From a virus, in the IMG/VR virus record IMGVR_UViG_3300025151_000270, positions 1 through 25,438 of that record: a DNA stretch of 25,438 nt; one strand, written 5' to 3'. The notes below the pieces were generated by a model, which saw only the letters and a program-made list of their open reading frames with translations, did not search any database and was not told the DNA's origin. How positions within the stretch are numbered: the stretch's first letter is position 1; the number at the start of each line of letters is the position of its first letter. A program made the position numbers and the translations under genes. Positions 12,056-21,440 of this stretch are shown here, one piece after another.

Positions 12056-13495
12056 ATGGATTATAGATTTAAAACGAAACCGTTTCAACATCAATTGAAC
12101 GCATTGAATGAAAGTTGGAACAAAGAAAACTGGGCTTTGTTTATGGAGATGGGTACTGGTAAAACTAAGGTAGCCATTGATAACATGGCTATATTGTATG
12201 ATAAAGGCAAAATTAATTCTGCTTTAGTAATCGCACCTAACGGTATTAAAAGAAACTGGCGTAATGAATTAGAGACACATTTACCTGATCATATTACTTA
12301 TCGTTGCGCTGTATGGGCTTCTTCCCCAAAGAAAAAAGACTTAACTGACCTTGCTCATATTAGTGCTATTACTGATGACCTAGTTATTTTAATTATGAAT
12401 GTTGAAGCTTTTCAAACCCCAAAAGGTTATCAATACGCCTATAGTTTTTTACTTAGAACTGCTGGTTTTGTTTGTGTAGATGAATCAACTACCATAAAAA
12501 ATCATAACGCTAAGAGAACCAAGAATATTTTAAAATTATCAAACGTTGCAAAGTATAAAAGAATTATGACAGGATCTCCTGTAACTAAATCACCTTTGGA
12601 TTTATTTAGTCAAATACAGTTTTTAGATCCATATCTTATAGAACAACAGAGCTATTACAGTTTTAGAGCTAGATATGCGGTCGTTGTTCAGAGGTCCGTG
12701 GGCACTCATTCGTTTCAACATATCGTTAAATATCAACGACTAGATGAGTTACAAGAAAAAATTAAATCTTTTTCTACAAGAATTTTAAAGTCAGAATGTT
12801 TAGATTTACCTGAAAAAATTTACACTAAAAGAATCGTGACCATGACAGCAGAACAGTTAAAAGCATATGTGGAAATGAAAAGATCTGCTTTAACATTTCT
12901 ACAAGATGATAAAATGATGAGCGCTGCTACGGTTTTAACTCAGATAATTAGATTACATCAAATTACTTGCGGTCATTTTAAATCAGATGATGGCGAAGTT
13001 GTGCCTTTAAAAAACAATCGTTTACAAGAACTTCTTAATGTTTTGGAAGAGACAAACGGTAAAGTAATTATATGGGCTGTTTACAGGCACGACATACAAA
13101 CAATAGAGAAAGGAATAGGTGATTTATATGGTAAAGAATCTGTTGCGTCATATTACGGTGATACGCCAGATAGTGACCGTCAGCTTATTGTGGATAGTTT
13201 TCAAGATAACGAAAACCCTTTACGATTTTTTGTCGGAAATCCAAAAACAGGAGGCTATGGACTCACTCTTACTTCTTCTCATACTGTCGTTTATTATAGT
13301 AATGATTACAGTTTAGAAGTTCGAATGCAGTCGGAAGATAGAGCACATCGTATTGGTCAAACAAATAAAGTTACATATGTTGATTTAATTGCAGAGGGAA
13401 CAATAGATGAAAAAATTGTTAAAGCTTTAAATAATAAAATCGATTTAGCTAGTCAGGTTATGGGTGAAGACGCTAGAAAAATTATTTTCGATTAA
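12056..13495 (+). CDS. SNF2-family (SF2) helicase/translocase
   Basis: The 479-aa product is a minimal SNF2 ATPase. It has FQHQLNAL as the Q-like element (10-17), Walker A MEMGTGKT (30-37), motif II DEST (142-145), motif III MTGSP (171-175), motif V around NPKTGGYGLTL (395-405) and motif VI QSEDRAHRIGQ (425-435). SNF2 proteins translocate on double-stranded DNA rather than unwinding it. In phages they may clear proteins or assist recombination or replication fork restart. No HARP or other accessory domain is evident. It is the only rightward gene in the left 21 kb of the window. Its 3' end overlaps the convergent 13482-13694 gene by 14 nt. The SD is weak (AGAAAG). Confidence 0.92.
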   Translation: MDYRFKTKPFQHQLNALNESWNKENWALFMEMGTGKTKVAIDNMAILYDKGKINSALVIAPNGIKRNWRNELETHLPDHITYRCAVWASSPKKKDLTDLAHISAITDDLVILIMNVEAFQTPKGYQYAYSFLLRTAGFVCVDESTTIKNHNAKRTKNILKLSNVAKYKRIMTGSPVTKSPLDLFSQIQFLDPYLIEQQSYYSFRARYAVVVQRSVGTHSFQHIVKYQRLDELQEKIKSFSTRILKSECLDLPEKIYTKRIVTMTAEQLKAYVEMKRSALTFLQDDKMMSAATVLTQIIRLHQITCGHFKSDDGEVVPLKNNRLQELLNVLEETNGKVIIWAVYRHDIQTIEKGIGDLYGKESVASYYGDTPDSDRQLIVDSFQDNENPLRFFVGNPKTGGYGLTLTSSHTVVYYSNDYSLEVRMQSEDRAHRIGQTNKVTYVDLIAEGTIDEKIVKALNNKIDLASQVMGEDARKIIFD

Positions 13496-13694
13496 TAGCT
13501 TGTTCTAATAAAACTTCGAGTCTAATGACTCTTTCTTTTATTTCAGGAATGTCTTGCAAAATAGTTTTTTCAAGCATGGCTTGTTTATTTTCTATGGCTT
13601 GAAGCTTTTGAGACATCATTCCATATACACTACCTGCACTAATAAGTATGATAGAAAACCATACTACATTACGTAAACTAAAATCTTTTTCCAT
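13482..13694 (-). CDS. small membrane-anchored coiled-coil protein, 70 aa
   Basis: Residues ~9-26 (NVVWFSIILISAGSVYGM) form one membrane segment. It is followed by a helical heptad region (LQAIENKQAMLEKTILQDIPEI and RLEVLLEQAI) to the C-terminus. This N-anchored coiled-coil plan is that of an inner-membrane spanin or a holin-associated protein, and the end of a virion operon is a common place for those. No partner outer spanin or endolysin is visible, so the role is not settled. GGAGG lies 4-5 nt before ATG 13694, and the start overlaps the upstream TAA as TAATG. Confidence 0.68.
   Translation of the reverse strand: MEKDFSLRNVVWFSIILISAGSVYGMMSQKLQAIENKQAMLEKTILQDIPEIKERVIRLEVLLEQAINRK
13518..13539 (+). 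terminator. intrinsic terminator for the SNF2 gene, inside a convergent gene
   Basis: GAGTC-TAAT-GACTC (13518-13531) is followed by TTTCTTTT. It lies 23 nt past the SNF2 stop, within the coding part of the opposite-strand gene. The stem is 5 bp, so strength is modest. Confidence 0.5.
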
Positions 13695-14971
13695 TAGCCC
13701 TCCGCTATTGAATTTGCAATTGATCTAAGTTTATCATAAGTAGACATTACTCGTCCACCCATGTAATATTTATTTTGAAACTCTAAATTTTTCATAATAC
13801 GATTATCAATCTTATCACTTGCAGACATTCCGTTTTGTCCGTTCATAACAGCTCTGTTTACATCACCGCCATAAGCAAAACCAGGTCCATAATAACCTAA
13901 ACGATCTACTTGATCTGGTGCAAAAACTAATGCTCCTTCTTGATCAAAATAAGGTTTATTGGGTTCTATGTTCAGTTCTCCAGGTCCAGCTCTCCCTGGA
14001 TTACTGTTAGATGTAGTTTCACCTATAAACATTGGATTACTGTTAGATGTAGTTTCACCTATAGGCATCATGTCTAAAGATGGTTCAAAACCTGGTGGTG
14101 GAAAATTTGGTAATACTCCTCGCTTTCCTTCATAATCTGTTTCAGAAACTTCTGTTCCTGGTGGTGGAGTATTTGGGAATAGAGGACGTCCACCAATAAG
14201 TGTTGGGTCATATATTGTTCCTTCAGGTGTGGCCATGCCGGTAGGATCAGTTGTTCCTACATTAACATCTCCTTCTATTTCTGCCATTCCTGTTGGATCT
14301 TGTGCTACGAAGTTAGAAAAGTCTACTACGTCTTGAGCTTCTGTTGGCATAATACTTTCTAGTCCTTCTTTGACTATTGGGAAAACAGGAGCCGTCACTG
14401 GATTTATTGTTGGGTTCATGCTTCCAAATAATTCTTTTTGTCTTTGTGTTAGAGCGTTTTCTAAAGCAACTAAAGGTGTTTGTTGTTCTTCATTTTTTAT
14501 ATTTAATAATTTTTTTAAACCATCTTTTAAATTAAATTTATTACCAATGCTTTCTATCAAAGATCCGAGACCTCCAGCAACACTAAAGCTGGGCATTGCT
14601 CTGCCTATATCACCTGCTAATTGAGATAAGGTAGGAGGTCTGGCTGTAAAAAACATTAAATCTCCTTCTTTATCAAAATCACTAGGAGTAAAGTCTCTTG
14701 TGCTATCACCAAAAGCTCCTCCTGGTGTTGTTTGCGCTCCTCTTCCGTAACGCACTAATGCTTTTTCTAAACTTTTCTTTGCATTATCATAGTCACGTTT
14801 TATGTCTTTTGTGGTTAGAGTTTCTAATCCTCTTTTTTGTTTTATGGAATCAAGTATTTGTTTGTCCATCGCCTGACGTTCAAACGGACTTGTCTTTCTA
14901 TCATCTAATGTTGCTTGATTTTTTGCTTCAAATGCTTTTTTATTTTTGTTACCACCAAAAAAACCAAACAT
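13694..14971 (-). CDS. putative virion-associated protein with internal repeats, 425 aa
   Basis: The protein begins MFGFFGGNKNKKAFEAKNQ with a short hydrophobic start followed by a charged helix region (~10-75). It then has a Gly/Pro-rich section with two DPTGMA repeats, two PPPG repeats (FPNTPPPG and FPPPGFEPS) and two adjacent IGETTSNSNP copies. The C-terminal part has YYGPGFAYGGDVNRAV and NKYYMGGRV, with MGG/YGG turns. Low-complexity, repeat-rich architecture with a conserved C-terminus is common for phage tail or ejection proteins. I recognise no named domain. Start TAATG overlaps the end of the 943-aa gene. Confidence 0.6.
   Translation of the reverse strand: MFGFFGGNKNKKAFEAKNQATLDDRKTSPFERQAMDKQILDSIKQKRGLETLTTKDIKRDYDNAKKSLEKALVRYGRGAQTTPGGAFGDSTRDFTPSDFDKEGDLMFFTARPPTLSQLAGDIGRAMPSFSVAGGLGSLIESIGNKFNLKDGLKKLLNIKNEEQQTPLVALENALTQRQKELFGSMNPTINPVTAPVFPIVKEGLESIMPTEAQDVVDFSNFVAQDPTGMAEIEGDVNVGTTDPTGMATPEGTIYDPTLIGGRPLFPNTPPPGTEVSETDYEGKRGVLPNFPPPGFEPSLDMMPIGETTSNSNPMFIGETTSNSNPGRAGPGELNIEPNKPYFDQEGALVFAPDQVDRLGYYGPGFAYGGDVNRAVMNGQNGMSASDKIDNRIMKNLEFQNKYYMGGRVMSTYDKLRSIANSIAEG
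13997..14063. repeat. 36-bp-period tandem duplication inside the 425-aa gene
   Basis: A 31-bp segment starting TGGATTACTGTTAGATGTAG is exactly repeated, at 13997-14027 and 14033-14063. The 36-bp period equals 12 codons, so the frame is kept and encodes the two IGETTSNSNP copies. The near-perfect DNA identity suggests a recent duplication or slippage event. Confidence 0.85.
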
Positions 14972-17802
14972 TATACTAGACCTCTATCTGAGCCTAAGGC
15001 AATAGCTTCATCTAAATCTCCACCTGCTAAGGCTATTCTTTGTTCATCTGTTAAATTTGCTGCTGCTTGATTACCCATACCGACACCAGTATCTTGAACT
15101 ATCTGATTAAAGTCAACATTTAAGAACGGGTTAGCTTGATTACTTGCTTGTGGAGCAACTTCTTGTTCAGGCACCGTGTTTATGTCATCTACAACACTCT
15201 GACCATCTGTACTAAATTCATTTTGATTAGCAGCTTTACTAATTTCTATGTCTGTACCAAACCCGCCTTCATCTGTATTTATTACTAATTGTTCACTACC
15301 TGGATAACTTACTGCTTCATTTGAACCAAATATCAATAGTTTCATTACATCCATTGGATTACCTGGATCATAGTTGTCTCTTATCTCTGCGGGTATATTT
15401 CTATTATCAGAAGTATCATCGAAAGCCATTTGACCTAATTTAATAAGTGCTTGTCTTTTTGCTAAATCAGCTAGTTCTGGATTCATAATAGTAGCAACAC
15501 TATCTAAGAATTTAGGATCTGCTAGTTTACTCATTCCATAACGTGCCATTAAAATAGCACCTAAATTTCCAAAAGGATCAGCAGCCACAATACCACCAAA
15601 GGCTAAGTTAGTTACAGCGTTGATACCACCTAAGAAACCACGTCTTTTTACAAACTCAGAAACATTACCAAAAGAAGTTTGTTGAATCTGTTCAGCTAAA
15701 TCTAAAACATCTATGATTTTTTTATATTGATCTTCACCAAATATTTCAATCATAGAAGCTCTCTTATTAACATTACTAATACCAAAAGTATTTTTTAAAG
15801 AATCGACATCTAAAATAGGTATATTATATTGAGCTGTTTTTGTTCCTTTGACTATTTCTTTTCCACTAAATATAGAGCTAATCTTTTGTCCTAAACCTAC
15901 TTCATCATTAATTACCTTAACATCTCCACTAATATATTTTGTAGCACCTCTAACTTTATCATCGAAGAAAGAACGAGAGATTGCTTTTACTACATCATCA
16001 CCTAAAGCTTCTTTCATTTCCTTAATTGCATAAGGAGCCATCATGGTATCGTCATTTAAAAGTATTCTTGTTAAAGAATCAGGAGTGTAAAAACCAGGAT
16101 TTAAATCATCTGTTGCCTTTGCAATATTTTTATCTGCAAGTTCAAGAATTTGTTTTGTTCTTCCTTTGAAAGTATCTTTGTTTTGAAAAAAGAAATCGTT
16201 GGCTAATTGCATAGCAGCGCCAAACTCTTGAACTAAACCTGCTTTTGCTTTGTCATCTAAATTTTTAAAATTACCAAAATCATTTAGTGTTTCAATCATA
16301 GCGGATGTAAAGCCATCAACTCCTGCCATGTCTGTTCCAATTGCTGCATTTTTAGAGGCAGCTTTTTTCATGTTGTTTAATAATTTTTGTAATTGATCAA
16401 ATTCTCTAGCACTAATAAAATCATCTTTTAAATATTGAAGATTAATTAAAGCGTCTTGAAAAGCCTCAGCATCTCCAGTGAACTGTCTTAAATTATCTGC
16501 AGCTGTTCTAATGTCATACTGTTGAGGTATGTCCATTTTTAACATATCTCTTGATCCAGCTTTTCCTTGTGGACCATATATTAAAGCTTCTAATAACTGA
16601 GCTTGTTCTTTTATTCTTGCTGTCGGTATAAACTTTTCACCTATCTTATCACCAATGTCTAAAGCTCTTTTGTAGAGAAGTGTTTTCGTGCTTGTAAAAT
16701 CTTTTACCGCTGTTTTAAAAGCCTTAGTTGCTGCTAAAGAAGAATCTGCAAATAAACTTATTGGAGAGAGATTATTTAAAGTTGTATTAATATTTTCTGC
16801 TAAGGCTACTTGTTGTATGTTTTGTGCTTGTCTTGCTTTAGTAGCTACAAACGGAAATAAACCTATAACCTTACCTGCGGCTTGAACCATTCCACTAGGA
16901 GATACAGAAAAAACATTCATAGGAATGTTCGCATCTTTTGCTTTTGCAATTATTTTTTTCTGAGCCTCGCCTATACCTAAAACAGTTTTTCCTATAAATC
17001 TTTTTACAGTTGGCCAAACAGCTTGTAAGCCCATAGCTCCTGCAGAAAATAACATTTCATCTCGCATATCCATAAGATTTCTTAGTTGTTCATCTTTATT
17101 GTAGGCTTCTTCTGGATTTGGTAATCCCATGATAACTCTTGTTGCGTCGTTAATTAAATCATAAACCATATTACCGCCGCCTTTACCTGCTACGTTTGCC
17201 CCAACAATAGCAGTGCCTCCTACAACAGGATTTTTTTTCATGTTATCAAAAATCATTTTAGTTAATGTTCTGTTTCCATTAGGCACATTGCTTGCATTTA
17301 TTTGTTGACCGGCAAACGCCATGTCTGTTCCTATGACAGCTACGTCTGAAAACGTACTTTTAGGATCACTTCCTACTAATGTTTTCGCTGCAAAATTAGT
17401 AAGACCCTCTGTTATTTTTCCTGGCTCAAAAGGTTCTCCTCCAGGTAATATGTCGGTAAATTCTCCTAAAGCAGATCCTAAACCAAGAGCTCCTGGTTGT
17501 CTTGCTTCAGCTGCTTTTTCTTTTAACATCGTCCCTACAGGATCTTGAATCATATTTTCTCTTCTAGTAATTAAGGCTTCTGTTTGTTTTAACTTTTCCT
17601 GCATTTCTTCTGAAATAACAGTGCCTCCTTGTATTTTCATTAATATTTGATCAATAGCATTTCTTTCTATTTCGTTTCTTGGAAACTGATCAGCAGTTTT
17701 ACCATCAACGATCTCAGGTACATTTAAAGGAATAGTCGGTAAACCTTCACCAAAAGGACTTAAATCAAATTGTATCTGTACTGATGTTAGTGCTTCACTC
17801 AT
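14971..17802 (-). CDS. large probable internal virion/ejection protein, 943 aa
   Basis: This is the longest gene of the window. It starts MSEALTSVQIQFDLSPFGEG, runs through a long mostly helical body, and has Gly/Ala-rich hydrophobic segments at ~190-210, ~250-285 and ~755-790 that could insert in a membrane. The C-terminus carries LNVDFNQIVQDTGVG and LTDEQRIALAGGDLDEAIAL, a pattern I associate with the largest ejection-type proteins of marine phages. The likely role is delivery of DNA through the cell envelope. No lytic transglycosylase motif was recognised. Start and stop are linked to neighbours by TAATG, so expression is coupled. Confidence 0.62.
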   Translation of the reverse strand: MSEALTSVQIQFDLSPFGEGLPTIPLNVPEIVDGKTADQFPRNEIERNAIDQILMKIQGGTVISEEMQEKLKQTEALITRRENMIQDPVGTMLKEKAAEARQPGALGLGSALGEFTDILPGGEPFEPGKITEGLTNFAAKTLVGSDPKSTFSDVAVIGTDMAFAGQQINASNVPNGNRTLTKMIFDNMKKNPVVGGTAIVGANVAGKGGGNMVYDLINDATRVIMGLPNPEEAYNKDEQLRNLMDMRDEMLFSAGAMGLQAVWPTVKRFIGKTVLGIGEAQKKIIAKAKDANIPMNVFSVSPSGMVQAAGKVIGLFPFVATKARQAQNIQQVALAENINTTLNNLSPISLFADSSLAATKAFKTAVKDFTSTKTLLYKRALDIGDKIGEKFIPTARIKEQAQLLEALIYGPQGKAGSRDMLKMDIPQQYDIRTAADNLRQFTGDAEAFQDALINLQYLKDDFISAREFDQLQKLLNNMKKAASKNAAIGTDMAGVDGFTSAMIETLNDFGNFKNLDDKAKAGLVQEFGAAMQLANDFFFQNKDTFKGRTKQILELADKNIAKATDDLNPGFYTPDSLTRILLNDDTMMAPYAIKEMKEALGDDVVKAISRSFFDDKVRGATKYISGDVKVINDEVGLGQKISSIFSGKEIVKGTKTAQYNIPILDVDSLKNTFGISNVNKRASMIEIFGEDQYKKIIDVLDLAEQIQQTSFGNVSEFVKRRGFLGGINAVTNLAFGGIVAADPFGNLGAILMARYGMSKLADPKFLDSVATIMNPELADLAKRQALIKLGQMAFDDTSDNRNIPAEIRDNYDPGNPMDVMKLLIFGSNEAVSYPGSEQLVINTDEGGFGTDIEISKAANQNEFSTDGQSVVDDINTVPEQEVAPQASNQANPFLNVDFNQIVQDTGVGMGNQAAANLTDEQRIALAGGDLDEAIALGSDRGLV

Positions 17803-19565
17803 TAATTTTCTGTAACTCCTCCATCTAAGCCTATGCTAAATCCTTTTTCTATAAAACTAGTGTCAAGAGGTGTAGTGCTCACTTGTGCATCGTTAACAAT
17901 ACCTGTTATTCTGTCTCTATTATAAGATCCATAACCTTGTTCTAACATTTTTTCATAATAACCGGGAAATACTAATTGAATTGTTCCTAAATTATCAGCA
18001 CGAGCAGCTAATAGTTCATTTCTAATTACATCAATTTTTGTCAACACGTCTGCGGAAGAATCACCGAATATGTTAAGATCTTTAGCAGCACGTTCAATAT
18101 CATCTAAGTTTAATCTTCCTGTTGCTTTTCTTGCTCTAGCAATAGCGTATATGATTGCATTTGCTCTAACTTCATTAGCAGGTAGATCCGTATCAAAAAA
18201 ACCTAATTTATTAAATATAGCTTGTTTTTCTTCTTCATTTTTAAATAAAGGGTTGCCAAATTTATCAGAGGTTGCATTTAATTCCGCCATCATTTGAGCT
18301 CTACCTTGAATCCCTAATTGTTCAAATGCTGCATCTGCTTGTTGTAAAGCTGCTAGGTCTGCTTCATCTATTACACCATTTTTTAAATCTTCTTGAATAG
18401 AGGGATCATTTAAATAAATACTAATTGTGCTAGATAAGTTTTGAAACTTAGCTCCTTCTTTAATACCAAGAGCTTCGTTACCGTCTTTGAAAAAATTATT
18501 AAATTGATAATTATAAGAATCAGAAAATATTTGAGCATATGTTTGAAATCTTTTTTGTATACCAGCTAAGAAACCCGCTCTGTTTGGTTTTGCTCGAAAT
18601 GATTCTGTTAAAGCATCAAGAGTTAAAAGAGCTCTATCTGTGACATCTAAGCCTCCTTTTACGTCTAAGAAACTAGCAATATTCTTATTCAGGTCAAAGT
18701 CAGCGGGCGCTCCAGTGATAGTTGTTTTAACTTCAATGATACCTTCTGGATTTGCTATTAGCTCCATTAAGGGCAAACCATCATCACCTATTTGATTAGT
18801 TGGTTTGTAATATTGAGGAGCGGACAATGATCCGTCAGGCAAGATTGATTGAACAACAAAAGCGTCAAAAGGATCTGTTAGCTCACCATCAGTTCCTTTC
18901 ATTCTTATTTGCACTCTTGTTGGTTCAACACCTTCTAATTGATAATCTTGAAACTTAGTCGTTGCAGCTTTCATTTGATCTCTGTATAAATCCATCTTAG
19001 CCTTGTCAGATGCTATGGCTTGATCGTATTCTTTGCCTGCGATTGTTGTTAACAAAGTTCTATTAGCATCAAAAACTTGTTTTCTATCTAAAATATTTTG
19101 AGCATCTCTTTTCATTTTAGTTGTGATTCTTGCAATTTCGTTTTCTTTCTGTTCTTTTCTTTGAGCTGCTTTTATTTTTGAAAGGTTAGTTGTCAATCCT
19201 TCTGTTGCTGCAGCCAAAGATGCTCCTATTTTACCACCTTGGGTGGGCTTCAGTAAGTTAAAACCAAATTGTGAAAGAGCCAGCATTCTTTCATCTTTAA
19301 AATCTCTGTCTTTATATAGTTTTTCTATTTGCGCATCTGTTAGAGTTGGTGTTCCATACTTAGCTAAATAAGACTCCTCATCTAATAAAAAAGGCAGATA
19401 AGCCTCTGCTGCGGAAGGATTTTGTAATACAGGTGCCGTTGGAAAAAAATCAGAAGACAAAACACTAGGAAAAGAAGTTAATCCTGGTGTTGGTTGTGGA
19501 GCTGGAACTGTTACGCTAGTTATTCCTGCGTCTCCGCCTTGTGTAAAAATATCATCATCTTCCAT
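17802..19565 (-). CDS. probable virion/ejection protein, 587 aa
   Basis: An N-terminal Pro-rich section (~1-60) contains PTPGLTSFPSVLSSDFFP. A helical region follows with ALSQFGFNLLKPTQGGKIG (98-116) and GASLAAATEGL, a motif seen in other marine phage structural proteins. Next is a basic coiled-coil-like stretch (~125-200). The C-terminal half holds RATGRLN-type helices and acidic sections, ending in a polar tail. It fits the second member of a set of ejection or tail proteins, though no catalytic motif is seen. SD AGGAG lies 7 nt before ATG 19565, 10 nt after the upstream gene. Confidence 0.6.
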   Translation of the reverse strand: MEDDDIFTQGGDAGITSVTVPAPQPTPGLTSFPSVLSSDFFPTAPVLQNPSAAEAYLPFLLDEESYLAKYGTPTLTDAQIEKLYKDRDFKDERMLALSQFGFNLLKPTQGGKIGASLAAATEGLTTNLSKIKAAQRKEQKENEIARITTKMKRDAQNILDRKQVFDANRTLLTTIAGKEYDQAIASDKAKMDLYRDQMKAATTKFQDYQLEGVEPTRVQIRMKGTDGELTDPFDAFVVQSILPDGSLSAPQYYKPTNQIGDDGLPLMELIANPEGIIEVKTTITGAPADFDLNKNIASFLDVKGGLDVTDRALLTLDALTESFRAKPNRAGFLAGIQKRFQTYAQIFSDSYNYQFNNFFKDGNEALGIKEGAKFQNLSSTISIYLNDPSIQEDLKNGVIDEADLAALQQADAAFEQLGIQGRAQMMAELNATSDKFGNPLFKNEEEKQAIFNKLGFFDTDLPANEVRANAIIYAIARARKATGRLNLDDIERAAKDLNIFGDSSADVLTKIDVIRNELLAARADNLGTIQLVFPGYYEKMLEQGYGSYNRDRITGIVNDAQVSTTPLDTSFIEKGFSIGLDGGVTEN

Positions 19566-19575
19566 CTATTATCTC

Positions 19576-20502
19576 CTAACTCTGAAAGAGACTAAACGGT
19601 CCACCTGTTTGACTCGTTCCGCCACTTTGATTTAGTAGTCCGTATGCTCCGAGGCCCATGCCAAGTGCTCCAACTGTTGGATTAGTGTAAGGCATCGGTC
19701 TTTGAGTCAATGTTTGTGATACAGAAGGAACTCCCTGTAATATATCACTATAGTAACTTGTTCTTTGGAAAGGATCAGTTCTTCTAGCTTCAGCTTGTCT
19801 AAATTGTTCGTTAAATCCTGCTTGTTCTTGTGCTTGTTGTTGTTGGCCAAAGTTTAAAAGCTGTCCTATTCCTTGTTGATTTAATCCTGTTTGTTGTACA
19901 CCAAAATTAGCAAACATAGGAGCAGCAGACATTTGTCTTCCTTTTGCTGCTTCAGAAGTTGATATAGCTTTTTGTTGTGCTTGTTCAAAGTTTTGTGCTA
20001 GATCTTGAAATATTCTTCTAGATTTAATGTCTTGTAAATTATTTTCTAACTCACCTCTAGCTATTTGATAACGAGAACCGCCAAACACATTACCCATTGT
20101 GGCATCACCAGCCAACCTGTTTCTTGCTTGTTGTGCTTGATCATCTAATTGTTTTAAAGCCTCTGCTGTTACGTCAGCTTGATATTGATTAAAGAACTGA
20201 TTGTAGTTGCTAGTGCTAGGATCATACTGTTGCGCTGCACTATCAAGAGTAGCGATGCCAGTAGCAAAAGCAGGATCATATTGAGCTCCCGCTCCTGTTG
20301 GCATTCCTGTAACAGGATCTAATCCATAAATACCTGCCATTGCATCCATTGCACCTTTTTGAAGAGGTGTAAAACCAGCTATTTGTTGTTCGGTAACTGT
20401 TCCAGGAGTTTGAGTTAAATCAAATGCTCCTTGTAATAATCTTCTTCTAAAATCTTCTAAGTAAGGAGCTTCCCTTTGTATTTGTGTAATAGCTTCTGAC
20501 AC
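19576..20502 (-). CDS. probable virion/ejection protein, Gln-rich, 308 aa
   Basis: The body is Gln/Ala/Gly-rich. After a helix (REAPYLEDFRRRLLQGAFDL) come FTPLQKGAMDAMAGIYG and Asn/Gln repeats (YNQFFNQYQADV). The ARNRLAGDATMGNVFGGSR segment (125-143) follows, then YQIARGELENNLQDI. The C-terminus has a Gly-rich patch (ALGMGLGAYGLLNQSGG). The GN(V/A)FGGSR element is recurrent in marine phage proteins of this kind. The start is GTG 20502, overlapping the upstream stop as TAGTG. A role in tail or DNA ejection is inferred from position. Confidence 0.6.
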   Translation of the reverse strand: MSEAITQIQREAPYLEDFRRRLLQGAFDLTQTPGTVTEQQIAGFTPLQKGAMDAMAGIYGLDPVTGMPTGAGAQYDPAFATGIATLDSAAQQYDPSTSNYNQFFNQYQADVTAEALKQLDDQAQQARNRLAGDATMGNVFGGSRYQIARGELENNLQDIKSRRIFQDLAQNFEQAQQKAISTSEAAKGRQMSAAPMFANFGVQQTGLNQQGIGQLLNFGQQQQAQEQAGFNEQFRQAEARRTDPFQRTSYYSDILQGVPSVSQTLTQRPMPYTNPTVGALGMGLGAYGLLNQSGGTSQTGGPFSLFQS

Positions 20503-21440
20503 TAGATTATGCCTCTACCTTTTGATGATTCAGGATCAGCTTTGTTCATTAAGTTGTACATAGCTCTAGGACCACCTAAGTTATCTACAGCTTTTGCTGT
20601 AAATACAAATTCACCATTACTTAACATAGCGGGTATTTTATCATCTTTGGGTCCACCTGGTCCTGTTATTTGTCCAAACCTTCTTGGAAAATAAGTAGAG
20701 ATGCCTTCACCACCTTTGTTTAAACGTCTAACACCAAAGTTTCCTTTGACTCTATCTCTTTGCATAAAAGGATTACCGCCCATATTTAATTTGGTAATGC
20801 CTCCTTTTTTTAAGTTAGTAATTTTACCTTCATCATCTACTTCAAAATTTTTATATTCACCATCTACAACCATGTCGTAATACTGACCGTCTTCAGGATT
20901 GTATTTAGTCCCTCTCATTCTATCTTTTGCAAAAGGACTACCTCCAGTAAAGTCTCCATATTTTTCATCTATTAGTGAACGGTATGCATTTATATCTGCA
21001 GGTTCATCTATATCTTTCTCTAAAGCTTTTTGAGTAATGTAAGATAGAACAGCAGGTATAGCGACCTTACCTAAATTACTTCCAGCAGCTTTATTTAAGC
21101 CACTGAGTAAACTCATTAAACCAGATTGCCCGTACTGATTGGCCTGACCTGGCGCTGTGGTTGTTAGTGGACCTCTAAAAAAGTTTGATGCCATGGTTCC
21201 TGCTTTTCCAAAAACATTACCAAGATTAAGAGATCCTAATCCGGTACCTGCTCCGCTACCCATGCCAAAAGCTTTACCACCGAAACCACCAAGGCCTCCT
21301 AGTATAGCACTTTTAACGGGATCATCACTTGCAAACGCTCCAATACCAGCTCCTAGTAATGGATTACCTGTTAATGCACCGATAATAGGCGCAGCATCAC
21401 CTGCAATTTTTCTGAGTTTTCTAAAAATTTTTTTAAACAT
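20502..21440 (-). CDS. probable virion/ejection protein with GEFV motif, 312 aa
   Basis: Residues 1-12 are basic (MFKKIFRKLRKI). Residues ~14-75 are hydrophobic and Gly-rich (APIIGALTGNPLLGAGIGAF), with potential to enter a membrane. The C-terminal third has GGITKLNMGGNPF, then PGGPKDDKIPAMLSNGEFVF (261-280), then KAVDNLGGPRAMYNLMNK. The GPxDDKIPAMLSxGEFV element is common at the C-terminus of injection or tail proteins in marine and other phages. Its function is unknown. ATG 21440 is the first gene of the leftward virion operon from the divergent promoter and has AAGGAT upstream. Confidence 0.65.
   Translation of the reverse strand: MFKKIFRKLRKIAGDAAPIIGALTGNPLLGAGIGAFASDDPVKSAILGGLGGFGGKAFGMGSGAGTGLGSLNLGNVFGKAGTMASNFFRGPLTTTAPGQANQYGQSGLMSLLSGLNKAAGSNLGKVAIPAVLSYITQKALEKDIDEPADINAYRSLIDEKYGDFTGGSPFAKDRMRGTKYNPEDGQYYDMVVDGEYKNFEVDDEGKITNLKKGGITKLNMGGNPFMQRDRVKGNFGVRRLNKGGEGISTYFPRRFGQITGPGGPKDDKIPAMLSNGEFVFTAKAVDNLGGPRAMYNLMNKADPESSKGRGII

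Noticed and set aside
13500-13517. Separate terminator for the minus-strand operon right after 13482
   Set aside because: Only a 4-bp ATTA/TAAT stem is available, within the SNF2 coding end.
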